A stretch of 64,000 bases of DNA from Shinisaurus crocodilurus (lineage: Eukaryota; Chordata; Lepidosauria; Squamata; Shinisauridae). The stretch lies in NCBI GenBank assembly GCA_021292165.1, contig CM037877.1:109367858-109431857 (forward strand). Reading direction: 5' to 3'. This document shows, piece by piece, positions 43,741-52,337 of this stretch. The position numbers were made by a program, and so were the translations under genes. How positions within the stretch are numbered: the stretch's first letter is position 1; the number at the start of each line of letters is the position of its first letter. Below the pieces are notes generated by a model. It had not been told where the DNA came from, searched no databases, and worked only from the letters and a program-made list of their open reading frames with translations.

Positions 43741-44420
43741 ACATTCATAGAATCATAGAAAAGTAGAGTTGGAAGGGGCCTAGTGTCCTACAAGGCCATC
43801 GAGTCCAACCCCCTGCTCAATGCAGGAATCCAAGTCAAAGCATCCCTGACAGATGGCCGTCCAGCTGCACCTTGAATGCCTCCAGAGTGGGAGAGCCCAC
43901 CACCTCCCTAGTGTAGAAGTAAAATTTGTCCAGGCTTCAGTTTAACAGAAAGGCCTGGAAGGGCAAGTCAGACCTTTCCTTCTACCTTACAGAAACATGT
44001 CCTGACATGTCAGACCCTTTCCTTGACCTTCTGTAGAACAAGCATGAGGGCAAATCACCCACCTATTGATTTGCCTAAGCCTCTTTCCTCTGTTCTTTTG
44101 TTTTGTTTAAATGTCTCCTTTTGAATTGTCTCTGTTTCCTGTACTGACTCAATTGTCACCTGACCTCTACATGATGCTATGTAGTATAAATGGAAGTGTC
44201 TCCCTTGTGTTCTTGTTGGCATTCCTGACTGTGCTCAGATGCCATCCATGAATTCACTAATAAACTTTCCTCTCTAAGAACCTCTTCAAAACACAACGCA
44301 GTAGATCAATTTTTCCACAACACTAGGTAATTGGTTCCATTGTCTTATTGCTCTAACAATCAGGAAATTTTTCCTGATGTTTAGGTGGAATCTGGGTAAG
44401 GATGATATTGTTTCACACAA
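43741..44420 (-). pseudogene. CR1 LINE 3' end, interrupted by a solo LTR
   Basis: The minus strand (44420 to 44323, then 43911 to 43741) encodes the CR1 ORF2 C-terminus with 'RFHLNIRKNFLIVRAIRQWN' and 'QLPREVV'-type continuation, then the 3' UTR with 'gggttggactcgatggcctt' and 'tctatgattctatg'. Excising the LTR plus one ctag rejoins CCCTAG to GTAATTGG, matching the intact order in the plus-strand CR1 at 63320-63350. CR1 copies are normally 5'-truncated, as here. Confidence 0.9.
43912..44322. mobile_element. Solo LTR, 411 bp, 4-bp TSD
   Basis: Starts TGTAGAAGTAAAATTTG and ends TTTTCCACAACA, bounded by TSD ctag (43908-43911 and 44323-44326). A TATAAA box lies at 44185-44190 and an AATAAA signal at 44259-44264, in the order and spacing of U3-R. 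It therefore reads on the plus strand. Four-base duplications are characteristic of gammaretrovirus-like (class I) endogenous retroviruses, but class assignment from an LTR alone is tentative. No internal viral sequence is present. Confidence 0.88.
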
Positions 44421-44512
44421 CCCACTTTCCTGCATGGTAGGAACTTTCAGAACTCCTTTGAACAGTGACAAGGAAAAGGACACAGGACCAAACAGTGTGC
44501 TAGTCATTAACA

Positions 44513-44741
44513 CACTGGTGTGGAACCTCAGGCCCATGGGCCAAATCTACTGGCCTGCCTGGGGTCCTGATCTGGCCCGCTGGGGTTTCCCAGATGCCCC
44601 ACCCCTTCCCCTAGCCCCACCCCTTCCCTCTGACCACCAATCCTTTGGTGGTTTCTCAGCTTTTGTGACATTCCCCCCATTCTGAAAGGTTGAAATTAAT
44701 CTCCTAAAGTAAGTTAGCTTTAGGAGAGGCAATATCAGTGA
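44513..44741. mobile_element. Family G element, left half
   Basis: 'tggtgtggaacctcaggccc' through 'gaaaggttgaaattaatctc' parallels 47689-47860. The right half is replaced by the family I element that follows. Confidence 0.7.
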
Positions 44742-44747
44742 TTAAGG

Positions 44748-44884
44748 GTGCGATCCTATGCATGTTTAGACAGAAGAAAAGGTCTACAATTCCCAGCATG
44801 CCCCACCCAGCCATGCTGGCTGGCTGGGGCATGCTGGGAGTTGCAGGACTTTTTTTCTATCTAAACATGCATAGGATTGCGCCT
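44748..44884. mobile_element. Family I palindromic element, best copy
   Basis: GGTGCGATCCTATGCATGTT with 'tagacagaagaaaag' on the left, and inverse 'tttctatctaaacatgcata' with GGATTGCGCC on the right, around 'ccagccatgctggctggctg'. Flanked by TTAAG and TTAAA, compatible with a TTA-type target duplication but not proof. Confidence 0.82.
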
Positions 44885-45171
44885 TAAAGCTCTTGCTTCT
44901 AGTAAACTCTGTGGGGAAATTGACAATGCCAGCGATAGGGCCAGGAGGCACGGTCCCCCTCTTCCCTGACATGTTTAGCCCTATCCATGTGAAGAAGAGA
45001 GCTAATATTCTCTTTCTCTCTAGGCCAGTTTCACTGAAAACTACCTGCATTTCCCCCAGCTATTTTTCTATAGTAACAAACATTTTTGTGATTCATTGGG
45101 CAATAGTTCCAGCATTTTGAAAAGTGTGCTTTAAATATGCCATGACCACAACATCGGCAATGGTTTATTTG

Positions 45172-45205
<34 letters not shown>

Positions 45206-45635
45206 TCTTAGCTCTATGCTTGACCACCCAGAGAGCAGTGATAGTCTTGGCATCTACAAATTGCTCTAATAAAACAGCGGAGCCATAACTTTACATGGCA
45301 TTTTACATGACGCATGCAGAGTACAAGCTAAATAAATCACCTTGCAGCTTTGTTGTTTATCTCGGATCTCAAGATAAATGGCTTCTTGATTACATTTTGC
45401 TTAAAATGCCCAGCAACAAGTTGGCCCTTTGATCTCTCTGGTAAAAGATAATGGGTCAGATCCAGACCGGCCATTCTGTGGGTGAAGGGCTCCTTCTATT
45501 CACAGAAGAAGGCATCAGGATCTGGTGGAGGCTCCCTGCTGGAGGAAGGGGGCGTGGTGGAGGCAATCTTTGCCAGTTCCCCCTTCCTTCTGCAGGCTGC
45601 AGCAGCCTGCCCTGAATCGTCTCTCATGCTACTCT

Positions 45636-45637
<2 letters not shown>
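44885..45637. other. Anonymous sequence with a TA microsatellite
   Basis: A (TA)n run lies at 45175-45202. AT-rich sequence at 45240-45440 is repeat-free. No gene is seen. Confidence 0.4.

Positions 45638-45674
<37 letters not shown>
45638..45674. repeat. (GT)n microsatellite
   Basis: A pure GT run of about 18 units. Confidence 0.97.
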
Positions 45675-45676
<2 letters not shown>

Positions 45677-46282
45677 TCCAGAAGGTACAAAGATCTGCAG
45701 GCAGGGGGAAGGAGGGATGGCAGAACTCTGCTACACTGAATCCAGCCCAATATCAGCTCTGAAAACAAATTATTCCTAGAGCACCCAGCTCTGGTTACTT
45801 TGTACATTGCACTATCAGGAATCCAACAGAGCACTTCATTGCATCTGGTTAATTTTAATTGTGTTCTAGCTTACATTTGGACTCAAGTGAAGCTTTTTAG
45901 TTCCACTTTCCTGAGAACACACGAACATCAAAACCCACCAGAACAAAGGGACGATAGTTGTCCGTTAATAAATGCAATCTGATCTTTCGAAAAACTTAAG
46001 CCCCACTACAGAACATGTGCTTTCTATGCATAAGGTGCCAGGTGACTAGTTCCTTAGCATCTCCAGTAAAAGCTAGAGGCATGAAGGCCTGGGGGAGGAA
46101 AACAAACAAACAAACCAGAACAAATTGGGGGAGGGGGCAGAAAAAATGTTTCCCCTCCCCGGGATTTTTTTTGGAAAATTGGTGTGTGTATGTGTGTGTG
46201 TGTGTGTGTGATTTTTTTTCTTGAACTTTTCTGGCTCCCTCCCCCCCCTAGTTTCCCCCCCAAAACTTTCACATCTCTAGTT
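45675..46282. other. Anonymous sequence with a TG microsatellite
   Basis: A TG array is at 46182-46210. No other feature is recognised. Confidence 0.4.
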
Positions 46283-46415
46283 AAAACAAGGGTGGAACCT
46301 GTGGCCCTCCAGATGTTGTTGGATTCCAGCTCCCATAATCCTTGACCATTGGCCATGCCGGCTGGGGCTGATAGGAGCTGGAATCCAACAATGTCTGAAG
46401 AGGTGCGTGTCCCCT
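46283..46415. mobile_element. Family C/D hAT-type foldback MITE
   Basis: 'ggaacctgtggccctccaga' and 'tgttgttggattccagctcc' with the mirrored 'gataggagctggaatccaac'. The terminal bases are decayed. Confidence 0.75.
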
Positions 46416-46468
46416 CACCCCCACCCCACCCGTACTTACAGAATGTCATGTAGCAGTGCTGGTAAAGT

Positions 46469-46552
46469 GTTCCGGAGAGCCCATCAGAACTGACAGTACC
46501 GGGCTAGATTGACCAATGGTCTGACTCTGCATAAGGGAGCTTCTCATACGTT
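46469..46552 (+). mobile_element. tRNA-derived squamate SINE, 3' fragment
   Basis: 'gagagcccatcagaactgac', 'gggctagattgaccaatggt' and 'gactctgcataagggagctt' match the distal half of the SINE family at 31060-31463. Confidence 0.85.
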
Positions 46553-46661
46553 CAGAGGTATGTTCAGGTGCTCCTAAAAATGAGAGAAGTGAAGTTATCT
46601 TCTAACCTGTCTAGAACAGGAGATGGAGCAATAAGCTCTTTGGTTGATAAGAATGAAGACA

Positions 46662-46829
46662 GAGCCAGTGGCTCACTGTGGCTCAGACAAGCGTGGAAAG
46701 CTAAGCAGGGTCAGGCCTGGTTATTACTTTGATGCGAGACCCCTCCTCTAGTTTCCAGCATTGAGCAGAGGGTTGGACTCGATGGCCTTGTAGGCTCCTT
46801 CCAACTCTATGATCTATGAGATCTATGAG
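46662..46829 (+). mobile_element. 5S-rRNA-derived SINE with CR1 tail
   Basis: Head AGCCAGTGGCTCACTGTGG, then 5S-like 46681-46742 with 'ggaaagctaagcagggtcag' and 'gcctggttattactttgatg' before CGAGACC. A CR1 tail follows ('gggttggactcgatggcctt', 'ctccttccaactctatgatc') and ends ATCTATGAGATCTATGAG. A family E MITE starts directly at its end. Confidence 0.92.
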
Positions 46830-46830
46830 C

Positions 46831-47041
46831 CAGTGGAGATCAGACTGGTGGCTCCAATGTCATTGGGGCAGTTTATCTACTCTAGGTTTTAGTCTGAACT
46901 TTAATAAATAAGCTATCCATGGTGGTGAACCCTATCCCCCCCAAAATAGGTTCAACACCATGGACAGCTCTCTTAAAGGCCAGACTAAAGCTCAGAGTGG
47001 ATAAACTGCTCCACTGACACTGGAGCCACCAGCCTGCACTG
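46831..47041. mobile_element. Family E hAT-type foldback MITE
   Basis: CAGTGGAGATCAGACTGGTGG to GGAGCCACCAGCCTGCACTG around 'tccatggtggtgaaccctat' and its inverse. Flanks do not match. Confidence 0.85.
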
Positions 47042-47308
47042 GAGGTAGCATCAGTTGCATAGAAGTGGGGCAGTTGGGAAGCACCCACACTGTAGCCATG
47101 CTGGCTGGGAATGGCAGGGGTTGTGGTCCAATGCACCTGGCTGCTGAAGACTGCAGTATGTAATCCAAATGTATCTTTCTGTATCTAAGGCCAAGCTCTG
47201 AAGGAAAAAGAAGAAGCCAGCAACCAAGTTCTGGCTGCTGCTTATATAACACCTCCCCAATCACTCACTGAAGCAGTTCTGGAATTGTTTTTTAAAAAAT
47301 GTTTTATA
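47042..47308. other. Anonymous sequence with a family D scrap
   Basis: 'agccatgctggctgggaatg' and 'ggttgtggtccaatgcacct' at about 47090-47145 look like a family D right arm. Nothing else is recognised. Confidence 0.45.
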
Positions 47309-47402
47309 CCAAACAAACAAACAAGTAAACAAAACAAAAGCAGAGGGATTAACATACAAATGAATACGTTAATCCTGCTTTTTGTTTGCTTGTTTTGTTA
47401 GG
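47309..47402. repeat. Imperfect inverted repeat of AAAC-rich sequence
   Basis: The left 'aagtaaacaaaacaaaagca' plus 'gattaac' is mirrored on the right by 'gttaatcctgctttttgttt' plus 'gcttgttttgtt'. Arms are about 35 bp, imperfect, with a roughly 15-nt centre. Confidence 0.7.
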
Positions 47403-47688
47403 TTATAAAGACCTGTTCAGGTTAATATACAGAACACAAACAAGAGAAGAATAACACACACACATACCGGGTACAATTTACTCACAGTCAGCCAGTTCTT
47501 ATGTGCATCACTTTTTTTAAAAAAAAGTTAGCCACTGCTCAGAAGTATGTGGGACCTTCTCTGATAGGCAACACATAACCAGTCTTTTGTCTGCACACCT
47601 TGGCAAACAAATCAAAAGAGGACAATGTATGCGAGGCATGCCAATGAATAAAAGTACGTATGTGCAGTGCTTAAAATGTGTTTTAAAG

Positions 47689-48040
47689 CAGGGGTGCAGA
47701 ACCTCAGGCCTGGGGTCAAATCCAGCCCTCTGAGGTTCCCCAGGTTGCCACGCCCCTTCCCCTAGCTCCACCCCCTTTCCCCTGACCACCAATCATTTGG
47801 TGATTTCCCAGCATTTGTGCAGTTTACCCCCCCAATTTGAGAAGGTTGAAATGCCTGTCCTGTGGCTTAGTTACTGGCAGTAAGAGCTTTAAGCTACAAT
47901 ATGCTGGTATTTTTGGCCCTGCCTCTTTTGCCTTTGGCCCCATCCTTTTTGCCTTCGGCACCGCCCACCTCTGGAATGCAGCCCCTGAGAGCTTCTCCAA
48001 AAAGGAATCCAGCCCTTGAAAGACGTTGAGCACCCCCCTT
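47689..48040. mobile_element. Family G hAT-type element, 352 bp, perfect TSD
   Basis: Starts CAGGGGTGCAGAACCTCAGG and ends TTGAGCACCCCCC, with exact ttttaaag flanks (47681-47688, 48041-48048; TA central). The interior has GCCACGCCCCTTCCCCTAGC and CTGCCTCTTTTGCCTTTGGC blocks shared with 62626-62956. Non-coding. Confidence 0.9.
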
Positions 48041-48048
48041 TTTTAAAG

Positions 48049-48539
48049 GGTGCAAAGTGCCGAGGGGGGGGGGTAGGCAAGAGCAATGGCTGACCCAGGG
48101 CTCAGTTTGATAGAATATGTGACTATTATGCAGATTGTGAGGAAACCAGGCTCACAACTGAGGTGAAATATTCATTGTGACTTGTCTTTAAATATTATAT
48201 CTGACTTTTCCTGAAGAAGTGAGATTCTAGGATCTTGGTCAGCAACACATTTTTAACAGGGGGCTTATTTTTGAACTGAGCAACCACTCTGGCCCTGCCT
48301 CTGTCAAGCCAAGACTCAGACAAGGGGCTCTTTAACCCTTTCCTCCTCTTTTTGTGAACAGCAACAGAGAGGCTTTTGTTAGGGCCTTCCCTTATTATGT
48401 TAGCTAGTCGCTCGCTCCCATTTGCTGGCATCTCGGCTTAGACATGGGAGTCAGTAGCTGGAGTGCATAAACGGGGGACCTGGTAGAGTCTTCACATTGG
48501 AAGGGTGAGAGTTAAAGAGTCCTTTGCCGATGCTTAGGC
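48049..48539. other. Anonymous non-coding sequence
   Basis: No feature recognised. Confidence 0.4.
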
Positions 48540-48617
48540 CAACGTGGCCACGGTGACTGGGGATGATGGGAGTTGTAGTCTGATACATCTGGAGGGCACC
48601 AGGTTGTACAAGCTCTG
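48540..48617. mobile_element. Family D MITE, right half
   Basis: 'actggggatgatgggagttg', 'tctggagggcaccaggttgt'. The left arm is missing. Confidence 0.7.
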
Positions 48618-48871
48618 ACGAGATACATCATGGGCCCTTCTATTCTTTGCTTGCTAACACGCTGTTCTCTTAAAAAATGCCAGTGCCTAGAGGGTTGAGC
48701 CAATCACACAGAAGCACTTCTAGGCTTTGAACGTTCTGTGCTTCCAGGAATAAGTACTTTCTGAAATAGGGTTTCTTATAAGTAATGTTAGTGCTGAAAC
48801 GTTATTTGCAAAACACTAGAATGTCGTCTTTTTCTTGCTTATTTTTTCTTTTGCAAATACTCATTCCCCAG
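48618..48871. other. Non-coding sequence leading to a polypyrimidine tract
   Basis: Unrecognised DNA that becomes strongly pyrimidine-rich from 48825 to 48870 and ends CCCCAG, the 3' splice-site-like signal discussed under 48872-48941. Confidence 0.4.
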
Positions 48872-48941
48872 CACCAGTTTCTAGATCATTTAACTACAAC
48901 AAGAAGGATGTTTCTGAATCTGCAAGTCATTCAAATTACAG
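48872..48941 (+). CDS. Candidate internal exon, 70 bp
   Basis: A 70-bp segment preceded by 'tttttcttgcttattttttc', then TTTTGCAAATACTCATTCCCCAG (in parts), and followed by GTAATAGT, giving ACAG/GTAATA. It is open in two frames. From base 48874 it reads PVSRSFNYNKKDVSESASHS then NY; from 48872 it reads HQFLDHLTTTRRMFLNLQVI then QIT. Neither is a family I recognise, so no product is named. The 70-bp length means it would change phase if skipped. It is flanked by repeat-free AT-rich sequence, as conserved exons often are. Chance splice-like signals are common in 64 kb, so this is a candidate only. Confidence 0.3.
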
Positions 48942-49928
48942 GTAATAGTGTGAGATTGTCTGCCTTATTAGCTTGTGCGGTGCCTGATAATTGCTACATA
49001 TTAATGCATCTTGGACAGCAAAATTAACAGCAATGAGCTGTGTCTATACATATTTAATGAAATGTTCAATGTCCTAGACCATATGATTGATGGTTAAATA
49101 GGATTACTTATTGTCAGATGTGATTACTGAGGAGGCTGAGCCAGATCAATGGATGATTTAACCCACTGTTGCTCCACTGATGTCAGTGCTGGTTTATATC
49201 AGTGAGAATGTCATCTGTCATGTACTGGTTCTGTGCACAACCACCACCAGCACCCCTCAAATTCAGGGCTTCTTATGGGGAGCACAGAAGCACCTGGATC
49301 TTCATAGGGCCTAGCTTTTCTCAGTGAGAAAGTCAGGCCAGAGTGTCTGACTGAAAGGCAAGAGGTAGGTTGGAGAGCCAGGCTGAGGTTGTTTCTTGAT
49401 AGTGTAGTTAGGAGGTGACAGAAACAGGGAGACAAACAGGCAGCACAATAGTGGGAACAACAACAACAAAACAAAAAACCAGCAGCAAAGTTCCAGCTTG
49501 CAAGGTCAAGGTATGGAGCTGTTATGACTACCAGCCCTCATACTTCCCAGTGTGCAGCAGAGGAGTCTGATGAGGACAAGGCACAGGCAACTTCCTTGAG
49601 GGTAGGACAGTCAATGCTTTATTCAGGACCCTCCTGGCTAGAGGACAGAGCCCTCCCATTGTCCTCTGGCTCAGAGGATGAGCTCCTGGCAGAACCTTCA
49701 TCTCCTCAGCCTCGCAGAAGTCTCAGTCTACAAAATCATGCAAGGGCCCTTTAACAATCCAGTCAGCTCCTCCAGGAGCGGTGGAGCTGACCACATAGGT
49801 AAGCTGTCTTGTCAGCTTATATAAGGTTTCAGTTGGTCGTAGCTCCAGCTGAGACAACATCCTCCTGTTATTGTAGTAGGAGAGAGTTCAAGCCAGTAGG
49901 TCCCACTTGGAGCTATCCAAGGTCCTGT
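48942..49928. other. Anonymous, repeat-free sequence
   Basis: 48942-49130 is AT-rich with TAAT-type words. No repeat or coding similarity is seen up to the composite hAT element. Confidence 0.4.
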
Positions 49929-50556
49929 CAGGGCCGGATTAAGATAGGGGCTATTGGAGCTGCAGCTCCAGGCCCCTATCCCAAAACAGGCCCACAATCA
50001 GGACCGGTGCAGGGCAGTTTGGCGCCCCAGGCGAAATAATATTTAGCGGGCCCCCCTCTCCAAAGCAGCCCTGCTCTGCAAAAAAAACAACAACCCTGCG
50101 CCGCCACCACCAACCTACCCTCCCCCCGCCCTGGTGGTGGTGGCGGCGGCGGTGGCCGCCGCCGCTGAGGAGGAGGAGGAAGTGACGCGACAGGACCCCT
50201 GCGCTGTTTTTTGCCGGGGAAACCATGGTAACAGGGCTGGTTCCTCCCGCCAAAACAACGCGGGCGGGGCTCCGGAAGCGACACGACGTGGAGAAGGTAA
50301 GTGGCGGGGGGGTCGGGGGTGGTGGTGATGGCGGCGGCGGCGGGAGGCGCAGCGGCAGTGAGCGGGAGGGCGGGGGGAGGCGCAGCGGCGAGCGGGATGG
50401 GAGGGTGCGGCGGCAGCGGGAGGGAGGGAGGGTGGGGAGGTGGTGGCCTGGCGGCGGCGGCGCAGCGGCAGCGAAGAGGAGCGCAGCGTTTCTGCGCCCT
50501 CTTCAGCCGCGCGCCCTCCTCAGCACCAGGCCCATAATGCTCTTAATCCGGCCCTG
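49929..50556. mobile_element. Composite hAT-type element (family M ends, family A core), 628 bp, perfect TSD
   Basis: Outer ends CAGGGCCGGATTAAGATAGG and ATGCTCTTAATCCGGCCCTG are inverse over the first 15-16 bp, and are flanked by exact ggtcctgt (49921-49928, 50557-50564). From 49999 to about 50519 the interior is a family A element with its complete left end CAGGACCGGTGCAGGGCAG and the GC-rich core of 22178-22768, but its right terminus is missing. The core has GGC/GGA-rich low-complexity sequence. Long frames through it are artefacts. Confidence 0.92.
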
Positions 50557-50701
50557 GGTCCTGTTTTCTTCTTGCCTTGATCTGACTGCCATTGGATTCT
50601 ATCAGCTTCCCTTGTGAGCCTCAAGGAACCTCAGAATGCGATAGAAGCAGAACCTTTGGATTCATCTTCCCACAGCTGGTGTGTTGGTGCACAGATATAG
50701 G
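50557..50701. other. Anonymous non-coding sequence
   Basis: No feature recognised. Confidence 0.4.
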
Positions 50702-51613
50702 CTGGGTTCACATAACACTTTCAGCACACAGAGGCTCTGAAGCCTCTTTGGGCTTAAATTTGCCTGGTCCCCCTGATTAATGATCAGGCACAGCAGGGTT
50801 CCCTGGCCAACTCCACTCCCCTCTTCCCTCATCCATCCTCCAGCAGATATCCCAGGGTACACCACAGGAGCACTGACCCCCCCAAGCTGCCATTTGCACT
50901 AACCCCCCTAGCACAGGGGATTCCCTCTGTTTTTGCCACTTTCTGAGGTGCTATGGACTTGGGGTAAATGGCAAAACTGAAGGGACAGTTGGGGCTTCTC
51001 AGCACACCCCCAAAACCAAGGGTTCCTACATGGAAGGGGAGGGAGAATTGAGGGAGTATCCCCCAAACACCCTTTTTTGCAGGATCTTGGGTTTTTTTTA
51101 GGCAGGGGCCCTTGTGCCTCTGGGTTATCCACACTTGGGAAAGTGAGGGCAACCCAGCGGGACATGACCCCCCCCCAAAGCCAAAGATTCTGCTGCAAAG
51201 GGTGCTTTGCACTCCCCCCCACTGTGTCCATTCAGAGAAGCGTCCATGCCAAATTGGAACTTTGTAGCTCACTGCTATTTCCCCCCTTTTATTTCTAAAA
51301 ATAGTTGGGGGGGGAGTGGAAAGCACCCCTTTCTAGACCCTTGGCAAGAGAGGCAGCCCTTTTTTGTTGCTCTTGCCAAGGGGCTCTGTGCCTTTTTGGT
51401 TTCTCAGTAGGTTAGCCTGTCATCTGGGTTCAGACAATACGCTATACTATAGATTTACTAGGGTTTTCTTAACCCTACTGCAAGCCATGGTTTAGCAGAG
51501 TGGTTTATAAGCTATGCCAGGTTGGCTTATAAACCACCACACAGGGTCCAGATAACACACTAAACCACTCTGCCACTTAACCTACTGAGGCTTAGTGTGT
51601 TGTGTGAACCCAG
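50702..51613. mobile_element. Family L inverted-repeat element, about 0.9 kb, with nested or shared inner unit
   Basis: CTGGGTTCACATAACACTTT on the left and GTGTTGTGTGAACCCAG on the right are inverse over 17 bp. A second CTGGGTTCAGACAATACGCT at 51427 forms an inner 187-bp foldback (51427-51613) using the same right end, with GTTTAGCAGAGTGGTTTATA mirrored. The 50820-51400 part is C/G-tract rich and unrecognised. There is no transposase. Confidence 0.6.
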
Positions 51614-52201
51614 TCACAAGTCCGCTAACAGGTTGGGTGGCCAACTTTTGAAGTTAAAAAATTCTGGGTCCTCCGTGGGAGCCACGGGAGCACAGTCCTA
51701 TGGTACCCCTGGCAGTCTTGGGATCAGGGCCACCCTCAGGTACGGAGAGGGTAAAGCTCAGCAGTTTGGGGTAGATCTGGGGTTTGAACCCAGTGGTTTC
51801 TGGTGGGTCATGAGGCAGAGCCCAGAGCAAAAAAGCCTTTTACTTTCCTAAGATGGAGATGGTTGCCCCCTTGATTTTCTGGCAAGTAACCAGTAATCAA
51901 GAAAAACCAGGCAGGCTGCTTATTTCTTGGTCAGTTGGCAACCCTACTAACAAAAAGGGGAAGTTTACGAAAGGAAAGGAAAGCGGAGTAAGGAGGGGTA
52001 GAGGAAGGTAAAGTGTTGGTAACGCTACTGAGGCACCAGGAGGCCTAAGCCTGTGGCTTGCCATAACTGTAGCCCCAGCTCTTAAAAGGCCTTCAGTTTG
52101 GCCATGTTGTGAATGATGACTCTGACATATCCCACTATACTAAACAGAGCTGGGCTTATACTGGGCTATTTTTCAGGTAGCCAGGCTCTTAGTTCCTAAG
52201 A
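51614..52201. other. Anonymous non-coding sequence
   Basis: No feature recognised. Confidence 0.4.
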
Positions 52202-52337
52202 CAGGGGTGGGCAACTTGTGGCCGTCCAGATGTTTTGGCCTACAATGCCCATCAGCCCTAGCTAGCATATCCAGTGGTGAGGGATGCTGGGAGATGTAGG
52301 CCAAAACATTTGGAGGGCCATGAGGTGCCCACCCCTG
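52202..52337. mobile_element. Family C hAT-type foldback MITE
   Basis: 136 bp, CAGGGGTGGGCAACTTGTGG to CATGAGGTGCCCACCCCTG. The left flank tcctaaga has central TA, but the right flank has diverged. Confidence 0.9.

Noticed and set aside
43912..44322. Provirus
   Set aside because: Only one LTR with its own 4-bp duplication is present. There is no internal coding sequence on either side.
45000..45075. Possible exon after a CTCTTTCTCTCTAG tract near 45023
   Set aside because: The acceptor looks fair, but the downstream donor candidate (TATA/GTAACA) is poor and the peptide is hydrophobic and unremarkable. I judged it chance.
36817..46829. Functional 5S rRNA genes
   Set aside because: Only the middle and box C region is 5S-like. 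The 5' third is replaced and a CR1 tail takes the place of the 3' end and terminator.
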